Part shown: positions 1 to 7,974 of the stretch, piece by piece
How positions within the stretch are numbered: the stretch's first letter is position 1
Layout: every line of letters starts with the position of its first letter
NCBI GenBank assembly: GCA_934591635.1
Contig: CAKTPI010000013.1
Span: 1-42,295, forward strand
Length of the DNA stretch: 42,295 bases
Direction of reading: 5' to 3'
Origin: an uncultured Oscillospiraceae bacterium
GTDB lineage: Bacteria; Bacillota; Clostridia; Oscillospirales; Oscillospiraceae
Program-made: the position numbers and the translations under genes
The notes under the pieces: model-generated
What the model saw: the letters and a program-made list of their open reading frames with translations, nothing else
Told to the model about the DNA's origin: nothing
Databases searched by the model: none

Positions 1-3000
1 ATCATCAAGAACGACCTGACGGCCAGAAGCCCCTACAATTCCAGTGAACTGGAACTGGTGGTGCCGGAAGAAATTCCTGAGGTCGAGGTCAAGAAGGATC
101 CTGTTCCAACCCCGGTTCAATACCCGGCAGCACCGACGGTGGAAAAGGATATCGCCGGACTGCTGGTTGCAGAGCAGGGAACCGATTCTGCTTATGCTGA
201 TTTCGTGGTTGCCTCTGCCACCGGCCTCCGGATGGATGGCACCCTGTACATCACGGCCCAGGTGAATCCCAATGGCGCGGGCGAGTTCCCCTATAGCTAC
301 CTGTACTTTGGCACGAAGGCCCAACTGGAGGAACAGTTGGCCAAGGGCGGCAGCTTTGATGTGGTTGCGGCCGTTGCTAACGGTCAGACCCAGAACTACC
401 ACTTCACCCTGCCCGCAGAGAAAGCCAATACCCGTGTCCCCGTGTGTCTGCTGAAGGCGGATCTCACGGCTGAAGACCCCTATCACGAAGCGGAGCTGAT
501 TATTCCGGAGATCCCGGAGGAGACGGCCGAGGCTGCACCTGCAATTCCTGCTCTGCCTGACACCTTGAGTGAAGCCAACATCAAGGTAGTCAAGACGGAG
601 AATGGCACAGAATTTAAGATGTTTGCTGCCAGCAAGACCGGTATGGTGGTTGCAGGTGACAAGCTGCTGATTTATTTCGAGACCGAGAACACTTCCTTCG
701 ACCGCCTGTACTTCGGCGGCAAGGATGATTCCTTCAAATCTCCCTATGTCCAGGGCAAGCCTTTGGCCTCCGGCGGCTGGGTGTTCGAGTTCGAGCTGCC
801 TGCCTCCTATCGGGGCGCATCCAATCCTATCTGCCTTGGCAAGGTGGATGGCGGCTGGTATACGAACAAGGATTTGGTAATCACCATTCCTGCCGATGCC
901 GGAGAAACGGCAGTGGTACTGGACAATGCCGGTGTACAGATGTACCCCGTTGGCCAGTTCACACAGACCAGCTTTGCCATCAGCTCCTCCAGTGCCATGC
1001 TGCTTGACGGCACCATCTATGTTACCATCACCGGCAAGATGTCTGCAAACGGCAACTATGCTAACAAGGTGGCCGGGATGCTGTATCTGGGCAGCCGGTT
1101 TGACCAGAACAAGACGCCCTATATCACCGGTACTGTGAACGATGACGGCACGACCACCTTTACCTTCACGGTTCCTGCGGATAAACAGGGTACTTCCATC
1201 AGTGCTGTGGTGGGCTTTACCAACGGAACCTGGGATCCCACCAATCTGGATTTCTTCCTGAATATCCCCAATTTCGGCAGAAGCTTTGACCTGAGTTACT
1301 ACACCGACGGTGTGTATGACCTCTACGGAAATGCTTATGCTTACCTGGATAAGGTGGATCACCGGAGCCTGCCCTTTGATACCGGTTCCACACTGACGGT
1401 TTCCGGCGACCAGGTCACCATCAAGTGGGTGACCCGGGGCAATGATACCGACAAGCTGTACTTCGGTCTCCAGACGGATGACATGAGCGTGCGGGAGGCA
1501 AGCGCCATCGGCGCGCAGGATTATCCGGAGATCTCCGACTGGAAGGTATTCTACATCACCATGCCCAAGAGTGCTTTGGGAACCCGCATCCCCTTTGTGC
1601 GTCATTCCCGCCTGTGGTGGGCAGATACCAATGGCTGGCTGGAATCCCAGGATTATGTAATCTTCTCGGACTATCTGTCTCAGATTTCCAGCGATGTCGG
1701 CACCACCATTGAAAATGCCGGTATGCGAATGATTTCCGGCGGCAGCGAAGTGGAGCAGATGTTCATTGTCACATCCTCTTCCGCAACGCTGAAGGGCGAT
1801 ACCATCACCTGCACCATCACCGGTACACCCTACGCCCCGGCCAACAACGGCGCGGCGAACAAGCTGTACCTGGGTGACCGGGCCGATTCGGACAAGAGCA
1901 GCTTCATTACGGGTACTGTGAATGAGGATGGCAGCACCACCTTCACCTTCGATGTCCCCGCTGATAAGCAGGGGCTGTCCATTCGGGTCGTGGTTGGCTT
2001 TGAAAAGACCGGCTGGCACACGGTGCAGGACTATTTCCTGAATATCCCCAATTTCGACAGCACCTTTGACCTGAGCTATTACGCCGATGGTGTGTATGAG
2101 CTCTATGGCAATGCTTATGCCGAGCTGAACCGGACTCAGAATAAGTCCTTCCCTGTGGATAAGGGGTCTACTCTGTCTGTTGCGGGTGACAAGATCGTCA
2201 TCAAGTGGGTCACCCGTTCCAGTTCCTACGATAAGGTGTACTTCGGTTCTGCTTCCGCAGATGACGACACGAAGAATGCAGGCGCTGCGGAAATGCGGGA
2301 CTACGCGGGGGAGGCTACTTGGAAGGTTTATACCGTTACCCTGCCCAAGAGCGCCCTGAGCAGCCGCATCCCCTTTGCCCGTCATTCGACCAAGTGGTAT
2401 GCGGATACCAACGGTTGGCTGACCACTCAGGATTACCTGGTTCTGGCAAACCGTCTGGTAAAGCTTTCCAATACTCCGGATGTCCCTGTTGACCCCACCG
2501 AACCTACAGAACCCAGTGAACCCACCGGTGAGATCAGCGATGGCACCTACAACACCACCGGCGAAACGGGCGCCTCTATGTTCAAGGTGGTCAAGGCTGT
2601 GCTGGACGCCAACAGCGGCAAGTACAAGCTGACGCTGACCCTTAGCGGTACCGGCTATGATTATCTGTGCACCGGCACTGCGGCGGACGCCCCCTCCAAG
2701 CAGTCCCAGTGGGCGCCGGCCAAAATTGTCAACTGCACTATCAATGGTGAGACCAGAGATTACTACACTTATACCCTGGAGGTAGACGATCCCACCAAGC
2801 CCATTGCCATTGCCTCTCACAGCCAGCGGCAGGATAAGTGGTATGACCGTATCGTCACACTGGATATTTCCGGTCTGAAGAAGACTGCCAAGGATGGCAA
2901 TTATGAGGTCACCACTGAATGCAGTGCTTCCATGTTCCGCATCATCGATGCCAAGCTGAAGATCGTCAACGGCCAGATCATGGCAGACCTGACCCTCAGC

Positions 3001-4608
3001 GGTCAGGGATATGACTATCTGTACCCCGGCACCGGCGCACAGGCAGAGGCTGAGACGGATAAAGCCAACTGGGCACCCTTCCGCGTGAACGAGGATGGGA
3101 AATATGTCTACACAATTCCAGTCTCCGCTCTGGATGAATACATCATCATTGGTTCCCACAGCTCCAAGAACGACAAGTGGTATGACCGTCAGGTGATGTT
3201 CCTGTCCAGCTCTCTGAAAGCAATCGGCAGCACAGACCCCACGGATCCCACGGACCCGACGACGCCTACCGATCCCACTACACCGACGGATCCCACCGAC
3301 CCCACTGAACCGGATACTAACGGCACTACTTCTGCGGTGGACAGCTCTACGAAGGTGAAGGACGGTACCTACAAGCCGGACCGCTTTAGCTTCTCCGGCG
3401 GCAGCGGCCGTGTGAGCATCGTCTGCGATAAGGTAATTATCAAGGACGGAAAGTCCTATGCGGTGATTCGCTTCGTGAGCAAGTCCAGCGGCACGACCTC
3501 CATGGACTACAAGTACGTAAAGGCGTCCAACAGTGTGTTCTATCCCGCGGGTGATGGTTCCTTCACCATTCCCGTGAAGCTGAATGCCAATAACCGTATC
3601 CTGGGCATGACCACCAAGATGACAGCGGCTCACGAAATTGAGTACACAATCTTTGTACAGTTCAAAAAGGCTGCCAGCACTTCCGGTGGTACGACCAGCA
3701 GCACCACTGCCAGCACCACGGAGGAAGAGGAGACCAACGATCCCAATTCCAAGCTGGATAAGGAAGCACCGGATATCCTGGGCCTGAACTTCAAGGAGGT
3801 CATCAAGACCCCCGGTGCAAGATACCTGAAGCTCTTCCAGTATGACCAGGGGGTTGTGCTGGCAGAGGTTGACCTGCGCCGGGACACCGTGCTGGATACT
3901 GACGCGGCCGCCAAGGCGCTGGCAGAGGCCGACCGGGCTGCAGCCCAGGAAGAAACCGGGACGGCTTCGACGGAGGAACCCATTGACGATGCCCAGATCA
4001 CGGCGGATTACATTGCCAAGCTCTATCAGCAGGATGTGCTCAAGTATCTGCTGGTTCCGGCCAATGTGGAGCTGCCCGCAGGCCTTGAAAAGCAGTATCT
4101 CATTGTGCGGCTGCCTGCCTCCAACGTCTATCTGATGGATGAAACCGTCGGCGATACGCTGGATGCGTTGGGCGTTCTGAGCTCTGTAACCATTCTGGCC
4201 TCCAATGACAACGAGTCCGAGGCTGTGCAGATGCTGCTGGAAAGCGGCGAGGCGGTTTACGGCGGCGATTGGAGAAAGCCGGATTACCGCACGCTGATCG
4301 TTTCCAAGGTTGGCCTGGGCCTGATTGGCACCAATCTGCTGCCTCTGAGTGAGGATGCCTTGAAGGAACGCAAGCAGGAAGCCTCCGCAGGGGAGCAGCT
4401 GACTGCTGTCGAATATCGGGATCAGCTGACAAAGCTGACGGAGCGGTTCGCCGTTCTGAATGTCCCCATTCTGGTAGACCGCAGCGCCGATGAACCCACT
4501 GCCAAGGGCCAGGCCGCATGGCTGAAGCTCTACGGCATCCTGTACGGGAAGGAAAATGCGGCAGGGAAGCTTTATGATACTGCTGTTTCTGAGGAGGAAA
4601 ATGCATGA
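1..4608 (+). CDS. Giant multi-module surface protein with C-terminal half binding-protein domain (5' partial)
   Basis: The frame is open from base 1 with no start, so the N-terminus lies outside the window. At least 1,535 residues are visible. They hold eight related beta-rich modules, each with a LY[FL]G-like motif (near nt 300, 706, 1084, 1459, 1864, 2239, 2665, 3019) and usually a later W-Y/HS motif. Two modules (about nt 2536-2880 and 2884-3222) resemble NEAT-like heme domains (DGTY start, KWYDR end), though the heme YxxxY motif is not evident. A Pro/Thr/Asp linker follows at about 3228-3315, then another DGTY module (3358-3670) and a Ser/Thr linker. The last part (about 3760-4605) resembles the first lobe of the binding protein encoded next, without a second lobe. 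The stop overlaps the next start (ATGA). Location in the operon suggests surface capture of heme, a siderophore or a corrinoid. No sortase or membrane anchor is seen at the C-terminus. The family is inferred from the translation only. Confidence 0.75.
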   Translation: MIKNDLTARSPYNSSELELVVPEEIPEVEVKKDPVPTPVQYPAAPTVEKDIAGLLVAEQGTDSAYADFVVASATGLRMDGTLYITAQVNPNGAGEFPYSYLYFGTKAQLEEQLAKGGSFDVVAAVANGQTQNYHFTLPAEKANTRVPVCLLKADLTAEDPYHEAELIIPEIPEETAEAAPAIPALPDTLSEANIKVVKTENGTEFKMFAASKTGMVVAGDKLLIYFETENTSFDRLYFGGKDDSFKSPYVQGKPLASGGWVFEFELPASYRGASNPICLGKVDGGWYTNKDLVITIPADAGETAVVLDNAGVQMYPVGQFTQTSFAISSSSAMLLDGTIYVTITGKMSANGNYANKVAGMLYLGSRFDQNKTPYITGTVNDDGTTTFTFTVPADKQGTSISAVVGFTNGTWDPTNLDFFLNIPNFGRSFDLSYYTDGVYDLYGNAYAYLDKVDHRSLPFDTGSTLTVSGDQVTIKWVTRGNDTDKLYFGLQTDDMSVREASAIGAQDYPEISDWKVFYITMPKSALGTRIPFVRHSRLWWADTNGWLESQDYVIFSDYLSQISSDVGTTIENAGMRMISGGSEVEQMFIVTSSSATLKGDTITCTITGTPYAPANNGAANKLYLGDRADSDKSSFITGTVNEDGSTTFTFDVPADKQGLSIRVVVGFEKTGWHTVQDYFLNIPNFDSTFDLSYYADGVYELYGNAYAELNRTQNKSFPVDKGSTLSVAGDKIVIKWVTRSSSYDKVYFGSASADDDTKNAGAAEMRDYAGEATWKVYTVTLPKSALSSRIPFARHSTKWYADTNGWLTTQDYLVLANRLVKLSNTPDVPVDPTEPTEPSEPTGEISDGTYNTTGETGASMFKVVKAVLDANSGKYKLTLTLSGTGYDYLCTGTAADAPSKQSQWAPAKIVNCTINGETRDYYTYTLEVDDPTKPIAIASHSQRQDKWYDRIVTLDISGLKKTAKDGNYEVTTECSASMFRIIDAKLKIVNGQIMADLTLSGQGYDYLYPGTGAQAEAETDKANWAPFRVNEDGKYVYTIPVSALDEYIIIGSHSSKNDKWYDRQVMFLSSSLKAIGSTDPTDPTDPTTPTDPTTPTDPTDPTEPDTNGTTSAVDSSTKVKDGTYKPDRFSFSGGSGRVSIVCDKVIIKDGKSYAVIRFVSKSSGTTSMDYKYVKASNSVFYPAGDGSFTIPVKLNANNRILGMTTKMTAAHEIEYTIFVQFKKAASTSGGTTSSTTASTTEEEETNDPNSKLDKEAPDILGLNFKEVIKTPGARYLKLFQYDQGVVLAEVDLRRDTVLDTDAAAKALAEADRAAAQEETGTASTEEPIDDAQITADYIAKLYQQDVLKYLLVPANVELPAGLEKQYLIVRLPASNVYLMDETVGDTLDALGVLSSVTILASNDNESEAVQMLLESGEAVYGGDWRKPDYRTLIVSKVGLGLIGTNLLPLSEDALKERKQEASAGEQLTAVEYRDQLTKLTERFAVLNVPILVDRSADEPTAKGQAAWLKLYGILYGKENAAGKLYDTAVSEEENA
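916..1704 (+). repeat. Intragenic tandem repeat, copy I
   Basis: First copy of a roughly 260-residue two-module unit in the giant surface protein. It starts at the NAG motif (about nt 925) and contains LYLG, the motif NIPNF followed by SFDLSYY, and LYFG. DNA similarity to copy II is highest around 1255-1345 against 2035-2125, suggesting recent duplication. Confidence 0.75.
1705..2469 (+). repeat. Intragenic tandem repeat, copy II
   Basis: Second copy of the two-module unit. It carries the same order of motifs as copy I: NAG, LYLG, NIPNF, FDLSYY, YFG, then IPFARHS and a DTNGWL motif. It is followed by a Pro/Glu/Thr spacer leading to the NEAT-like modules. Confidence 0.75.
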
Positions 4609-5753
4609 AACGTAATCTGAACCGTGCGGTTGCGCTGCTGCTGGTATTTGCCATGCAGTGCGCCCTCCTGGGGTGGCTTGCCACCCCGGCCGCGGCCGAT
4701 GCACCGCTGACCGAAGCCCCTGAGATTCCCGGTCTTACCTTTATGGAAAAGACGGAGCTCACCTATGCCCAGTGCTTCAGCCTCTTCCGCTATGAAGGCG
4801 GCTATACCCTGATCTCCATCCAGGATGACGGTGAATTCCTGGTCGTCCCCGAGGACGGCCAGGTGCCCGATGGGCTGGACGATTCCATTGTGGTATTGCA
4901 GCAGCCCCTGGATAAAATGTACCTGGCAGCAACCTCTGCGATGGCGTTGTTTGATGCCCTGGACGCCGTGGGAAATATTCGCCTCACCGGTACCCGGGCC
5001 TCTGGCTGGTACGTGGACGCTGCCATCGAGGCGCTGGACGCAGGCACCATGCTGTTCTCCGGCAAGTACAGCGAGCCGGATTACGAACTGATGATTGGTG
5101 AAAACTGTGACCTTGCCATCGAATCCACCATGATTTATCACACGCCGAAGGTCAAGGAAATGATTCAGGATCTGGGCATTCCTGTGATTGTGGATTGCTC
5201 CAGCTATGAGCCGCATCCGCTGGGCCGGACGGAGTGGATTCGCCTATATGCAGCCCTGGTGGGGAAGGAAGCGGAGGCAGATGCCTTTATGAGCCAGCAG
5301 GGTGCCCTTATCAATTTTGAGGATACCGGCAAGACCGTAGCATTCTTCTACATCAATACCGATGGCTCTGTAGTAATTCGGAAGCCGACCGACTACATCG
5401 CCAAAGTGATTTCTCTGGCCGGCGGCCACTATGTCTATGAGCATCTGGCAGGCGATGACCGCGCAAGCTCTGTCTCCTCTGTCACCATGGAGAATTTCTA
5501 CGCAACAGCTGCCGATGCGGACTTGCTGATCTACAATGCGGCAATTGTATCGCCTATTTCCTCGGTGGACGAGCTGATTGCGAAGGACAGCCTCTTTGCC
5601 GACTTTAAGGCTGTGCAGGAGGGCAACGTCTGGTGTACCGGTAAGTCTTATTTCCAGGCTACGGATGCCGTGGCTGATATGATCCGGGATATCCACACGG
5701 CCATGGTCGGCGGGGACGAGAGTACCATGTCCTTCTTCTACCGGGTGTCTTAA
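4605..5753 (+). CDS. Iron-siderophore/heme/cobalamin-type substrate-binding protein (TroA/FepB-like)
   Basis: A 382-residue exported binding protein for a FecCD-type importer. Residues 1-32 form a signal peptide (MKRN, hydrophobic core, then ATPAAA-D), which looks like a signal peptidase I site. I see no good lipobox: the Cys at about residue 19 is preceded by AMQ. The body has the two-lobe pattern of this family: EIPGL start, a GKYSEPDYE segment, the LGIPVIVD strand, a WIRLYAALVGKE helix, and a second lobe with AGGHYVYEHL. The start overlaps the stop of the upstream gene by ATGA and has GAGGAGG at 4591-4597, so translation is probably coupled. Permease and ATPase genes follow without a gap. 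A non-lipidated binding protein is unusual in a Gram-positive and may be held by the neighbouring surface protein (inference). The exact ligand cannot be told from sequence. Confidence 0.85.
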   Translation: MKRNLNRAVALLLVFAMQCALLGWLATPAAADAPLTEAPEIPGLTFMEKTELTYAQCFSLFRYEGGYTLISIQDDGEFLVVPEDGQVPDGLDDSIVVLQQPLDKMYLAATSAMALFDALDAVGNIRLTGTRASGWYVDAAIEALDAGTMLFSGKYSEPDYELMIGENCDLAIESTMIYHTPKVKEMIQDLGIPVIVDCSSYEPHPLGRTEWIRLYAALVGKEAEADAFMSQQGALINFEDTGKTVAFFYINTDGSVVIRKPTDYIAKVISLAGGHYVYEHLAGDDRASSVSSVTMENFYATAADADLLIYNAAIVSPISSVDELIAKDSLFADFKAVQEGNVWCTGKSYFQATDAVADMIRDIHTAMVGGDESTMSFFYRVS

Positions 5754-6824
5754 ATGAGCGCAGAAAAAGAGATAGCCCCGGCATCTGCCGGGGCATACCG
5801 GGGCATCAATGCCCGCAGGCGTGCGCGCTATGTGCTGGTGTTTGCGCTGCTGCTGGGGGCCTTCTTCCTGATTACGGTGCTCAATATCAACGTGGGAAAC
5901 GTGCCGATTCCGGTGGGGAAAATCATCCGAATTATCTTCACCAAAACCGGCACCACCACCGAGGTGAACATCATCTGGAAGATTCGTCTGCCCAGAATCC
6001 TGATGGCGGCGCTGCTGGGCGGGGCATTGTCCCTATCCGGCTTCCTGCTGCAAACTTTCTTCGAGAATCCCATTGCTGGCCCCTTTGTGCTGGGTATTTC
6101 CAGCAGCGCCAAAATGGCGGTAGCCTTTGCCATGATTTACTTTGTAAATGCCTTTGGCAGCGTTTCTTCCTATGCGCTGATCGGGGCGGCCTTTGTCGGC
6201 TCTCTGATATCGGTGGGATTCATCCTGCTGTTTTCCAAGCGGATTCGGGGCATGTCCACACTGCTGGTGGCAGGCATTATGATTGGCTATATCTGCACGG
6301 CAATTACGGATTTTACCGTCACCTTTGCGGCGGACTCGGATATTATCAATCTGCACAACTGGTCGAAGGGCAGCTTCTCCGGCATGAGCTGGAGTAATGT
6401 TGGCGTTGCGGCAGTGGTTGTGGGTGTCACTTCGGTTGTGACTTTTTTCCTTGCAAAGCCCATCAGTGCCTACCAGTTGGGCGAGGCCTATGCCCAGAGC
6501 ATGGGCGTCAATATCAAGGTGTTCCGAACCATGCTGATCGTGCTGTCCAGCATCCTCTCGGCGACGGTCACCGCCTTTGCGGGCCCGATTTCTTTCGTGG
6601 GCATTGCGGTGCCGTTTCTGATGAAGCGGTGCCTCAACACCTCCAAGCCCCTTGCGGTAATACCGGCCACCTTCCTGGGCGGCGGCGTGTTCTGCATGCT
6701 GTGCGACCTGATCGCCCGTACTGCATTTGCACCGACGGAGCTGAATATCAGTACCGTGACTTCCATCTTCGGTGCCCCCATCGTAATCTACATGATGCTG
6801 CATAAGCAGGGGAGGAAGGTGTAA
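5754..6824 (+). CDS. FecCD/BtuC-family ABC transporter permease
   Basis: A 356-residue polytopic membrane protein of the iron-siderophore/vitamin B12 permease family, normally a homodimer with about ten membrane spans per subunit. Family marks are visible: the RLPRILMAALLGGALSLSG stretch near residue 80, NPIAGPFVLGISS just after it, and the late GPISFVGIAVPF motif. The N-terminal 25 or so residues are basic and cytoplasmic, followed by the first span (VLVFALLLGAFFLI). The ATG directly abuts the TAA stop of the binding-protein gene and the upstream ribosome binding site is weak, so translational coupling is likely. It forms the membrane channel for the ligand captured by the upstream proteins. 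Substrate class (siderophore, heme or corrinoid) remains open. Confidence 0.92.
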   Translation: MSAEKEIAPASAGAYRGINARRRARYVLVFALLLGAFFLITVLNINVGNVPIPVGKIIRIIFTKTGTTTEVNIIWKIRLPRILMAALLGGALSLSGFLLQTFFENPIAGPFVLGISSSAKMAVAFAMIYFVNAFGSVSSYALIGAAFVGSLISVGFILLFSKRIRGMSTLLVAGIMIGYICTAITDFTVTFAADSDIINLHNWSKGSFSGMSWSNVGVAAVVVGVTSVVTFFLAKPISAYQLGEAYAQSMGVNIKVFRTMLIVLSSILSATVTAFAGPISFVGIAVPFLMKRCLNTSKPLAVIPATFLGGGVFCMLCDLIARTAFAPTELNISTVTSIFGAPIVIYMMLHKQGRKV

Positions 6825-6825
6825 G

Positions 6826-7929
6826 ATGGCAGAACCCTATTTTGAGGCCCGGGACTTGTCCATTGGCTATCATGGCGTGCCTGTCATCCGGGATATTTCC
6901 CTCCAGGTTCAGAAGGGAGAAATTGTGGCTTTGATCGGGCCAAATGGCGCGGGAAAATCCACATTCCTGAAAACCATTGCCAGGGAACTGCCCCCAATTT
7001 CAGGCCATGTGTTCCTGGAGGGAGAAGAGATTTCTTCTTATTCCTACCGGGAGTTGTCCCAGAAGATGGCCGTGATCCTCACAGAGCGTATCAAGGTGGA
7101 GCTGACCACCTGTCGCGATATCGTGGCCACCGGCCGCTATCCCTACACCGGCCGCTTGGGTGTCCTCCGTCCGGAGGATGAGCAGGCCGTGGATGAGGCG
7201 ATGGAAACTGTCCACGCTTTGAATTTAAGCGAGCGGGATTTTTCAGCCATCAGCGATGGCCAGCGGCAGCGTATTCTGCTGGCCCGGGCCATTTGCCAGG
7301 AGCCGGAACTGATTCTGCTGGACGAGCCAACATCCTTTCTGGATGTGCGGCATAAGCTGGATCTGCTCTCTATTCTGACACGCATGGCCAGAAAGAAGAA
7401 TATCACAGTAATTATGTCCCTTCACGAAATTGACCTGGCGGAAAAAGTGGCGGATAAGATCATCACCGTTAAGGGAGATGCTCTGTTTGGCTGCGGAAAG
7501 CCGGGAGAGATTTTTGACGAAGCGAGGATACGCCGTCTGTATGATATCGACAATGGCTTCTTTGATCCGCTGTTTGGCAGCATTGAGCTGAAAAAACCGG
7601 CGGGCGACACGCCGAAGGCCTTTGTCCTAGCAGGTGCCGGGGAGGGCATCGCCGTCTATCGCAAGCTCCAGCGGGAAAATATCCCCTTTGCCACCGGTGT
7701 CCTGTATGAAAATGATCTGGATTACCGCTTGGCAAGACTGCTGGCTGCCCAGGTGATATCCGTTCCTGCATTCACCGCAATCGATGAGCAGAGCTATGAA
7801 GCGGCCACGAAGGTGATGCAGCAATGCAGCCGCGTCATTTTGGCGGGTGAACAGAGCAAAATTCCCAATGCGCCGCTGCTGGAGGCGGCAAAAAAAAGGA
7901 ACCTCCCAATTGAGGTTTTCTCTGATTGA
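6826..7929 (+). CDS. FepC/BtuD-type ABC transporter ATPase with C-terminal extension
   Basis: A 367-residue ATPase powering the upstream permease. Walker A is GPNGAGKST at residues 38-46. The signature loop is ISDGQRQR, where SDG replaces the usual SGG. Walker B is ELILLDEPTSFLD, and the switch histidine lies in MSLHEIDLA. The ATPase core ends near residue 250. About 110 further residues form an alternating alpha/beta Rossmann-like domain starting FVLAGAGEG and including GVLYENDLDYRLAR and AGE motifs. I recall similar tails on some archaeal and bacterial cobalamin/siderophore ATPases, but their role is not established to my knowledge. GGAGG lies just upstream of the ATG. It is the last gene of the operon, closed by the hairpin terminator at 7939-7974. 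Confidence 0.9.
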   Translation: MAEPYFEARDLSIGYHGVPVIRDISLQVQKGEIVALIGPNGAGKSTFLKTIARELPPISGHVFLEGEEISSYSYRELSQKMAVILTERIKVELTTCRDIVATGRYPYTGRLGVLRPEDEQAVDEAMETVHALNLSERDFSAISDGQRQRILLARAICQEPELILLDEPTSFLDVRHKLDLLSILTRMARKKNITVIMSLHEIDLAEKVADKIITVKGDALFGCGKPGEIFDEARIRRLYDIDNGFFDPLFGSIELKKPAGDTPKAFVLAGAGEGIAVYRKLQRENIPFATGVLYENDLDYRLARLLAAQVISVPAFTAIDEQSYEAATKVMQQCSRVILAGEQSKIPNAPLLEAAKKRNLPIEVFSD

Positions 7930-7938
7930 TGCAGAAAA

Positions 7939-7974
7939 TGGCTGCGTCCCGTGAGGGATGCAGCCACTTTTTTA
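7939..7974. terminator. Bidirectional intrinsic terminator between convergent operons
   Basis: Arms TGGCTGCGTCCC (7939-7950) and GGGATGCAGCCA (7955-7966) pair over 12 bp with a single G-T pair and a GTGA loop. A T tract follows on the plus strand (7968-7973) and an A tract precedes (7935-7938), giving U tracts for both directions. It separates the plus-strand uptake operon from the end of the minus-strand operon. Confidence 0.85.
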
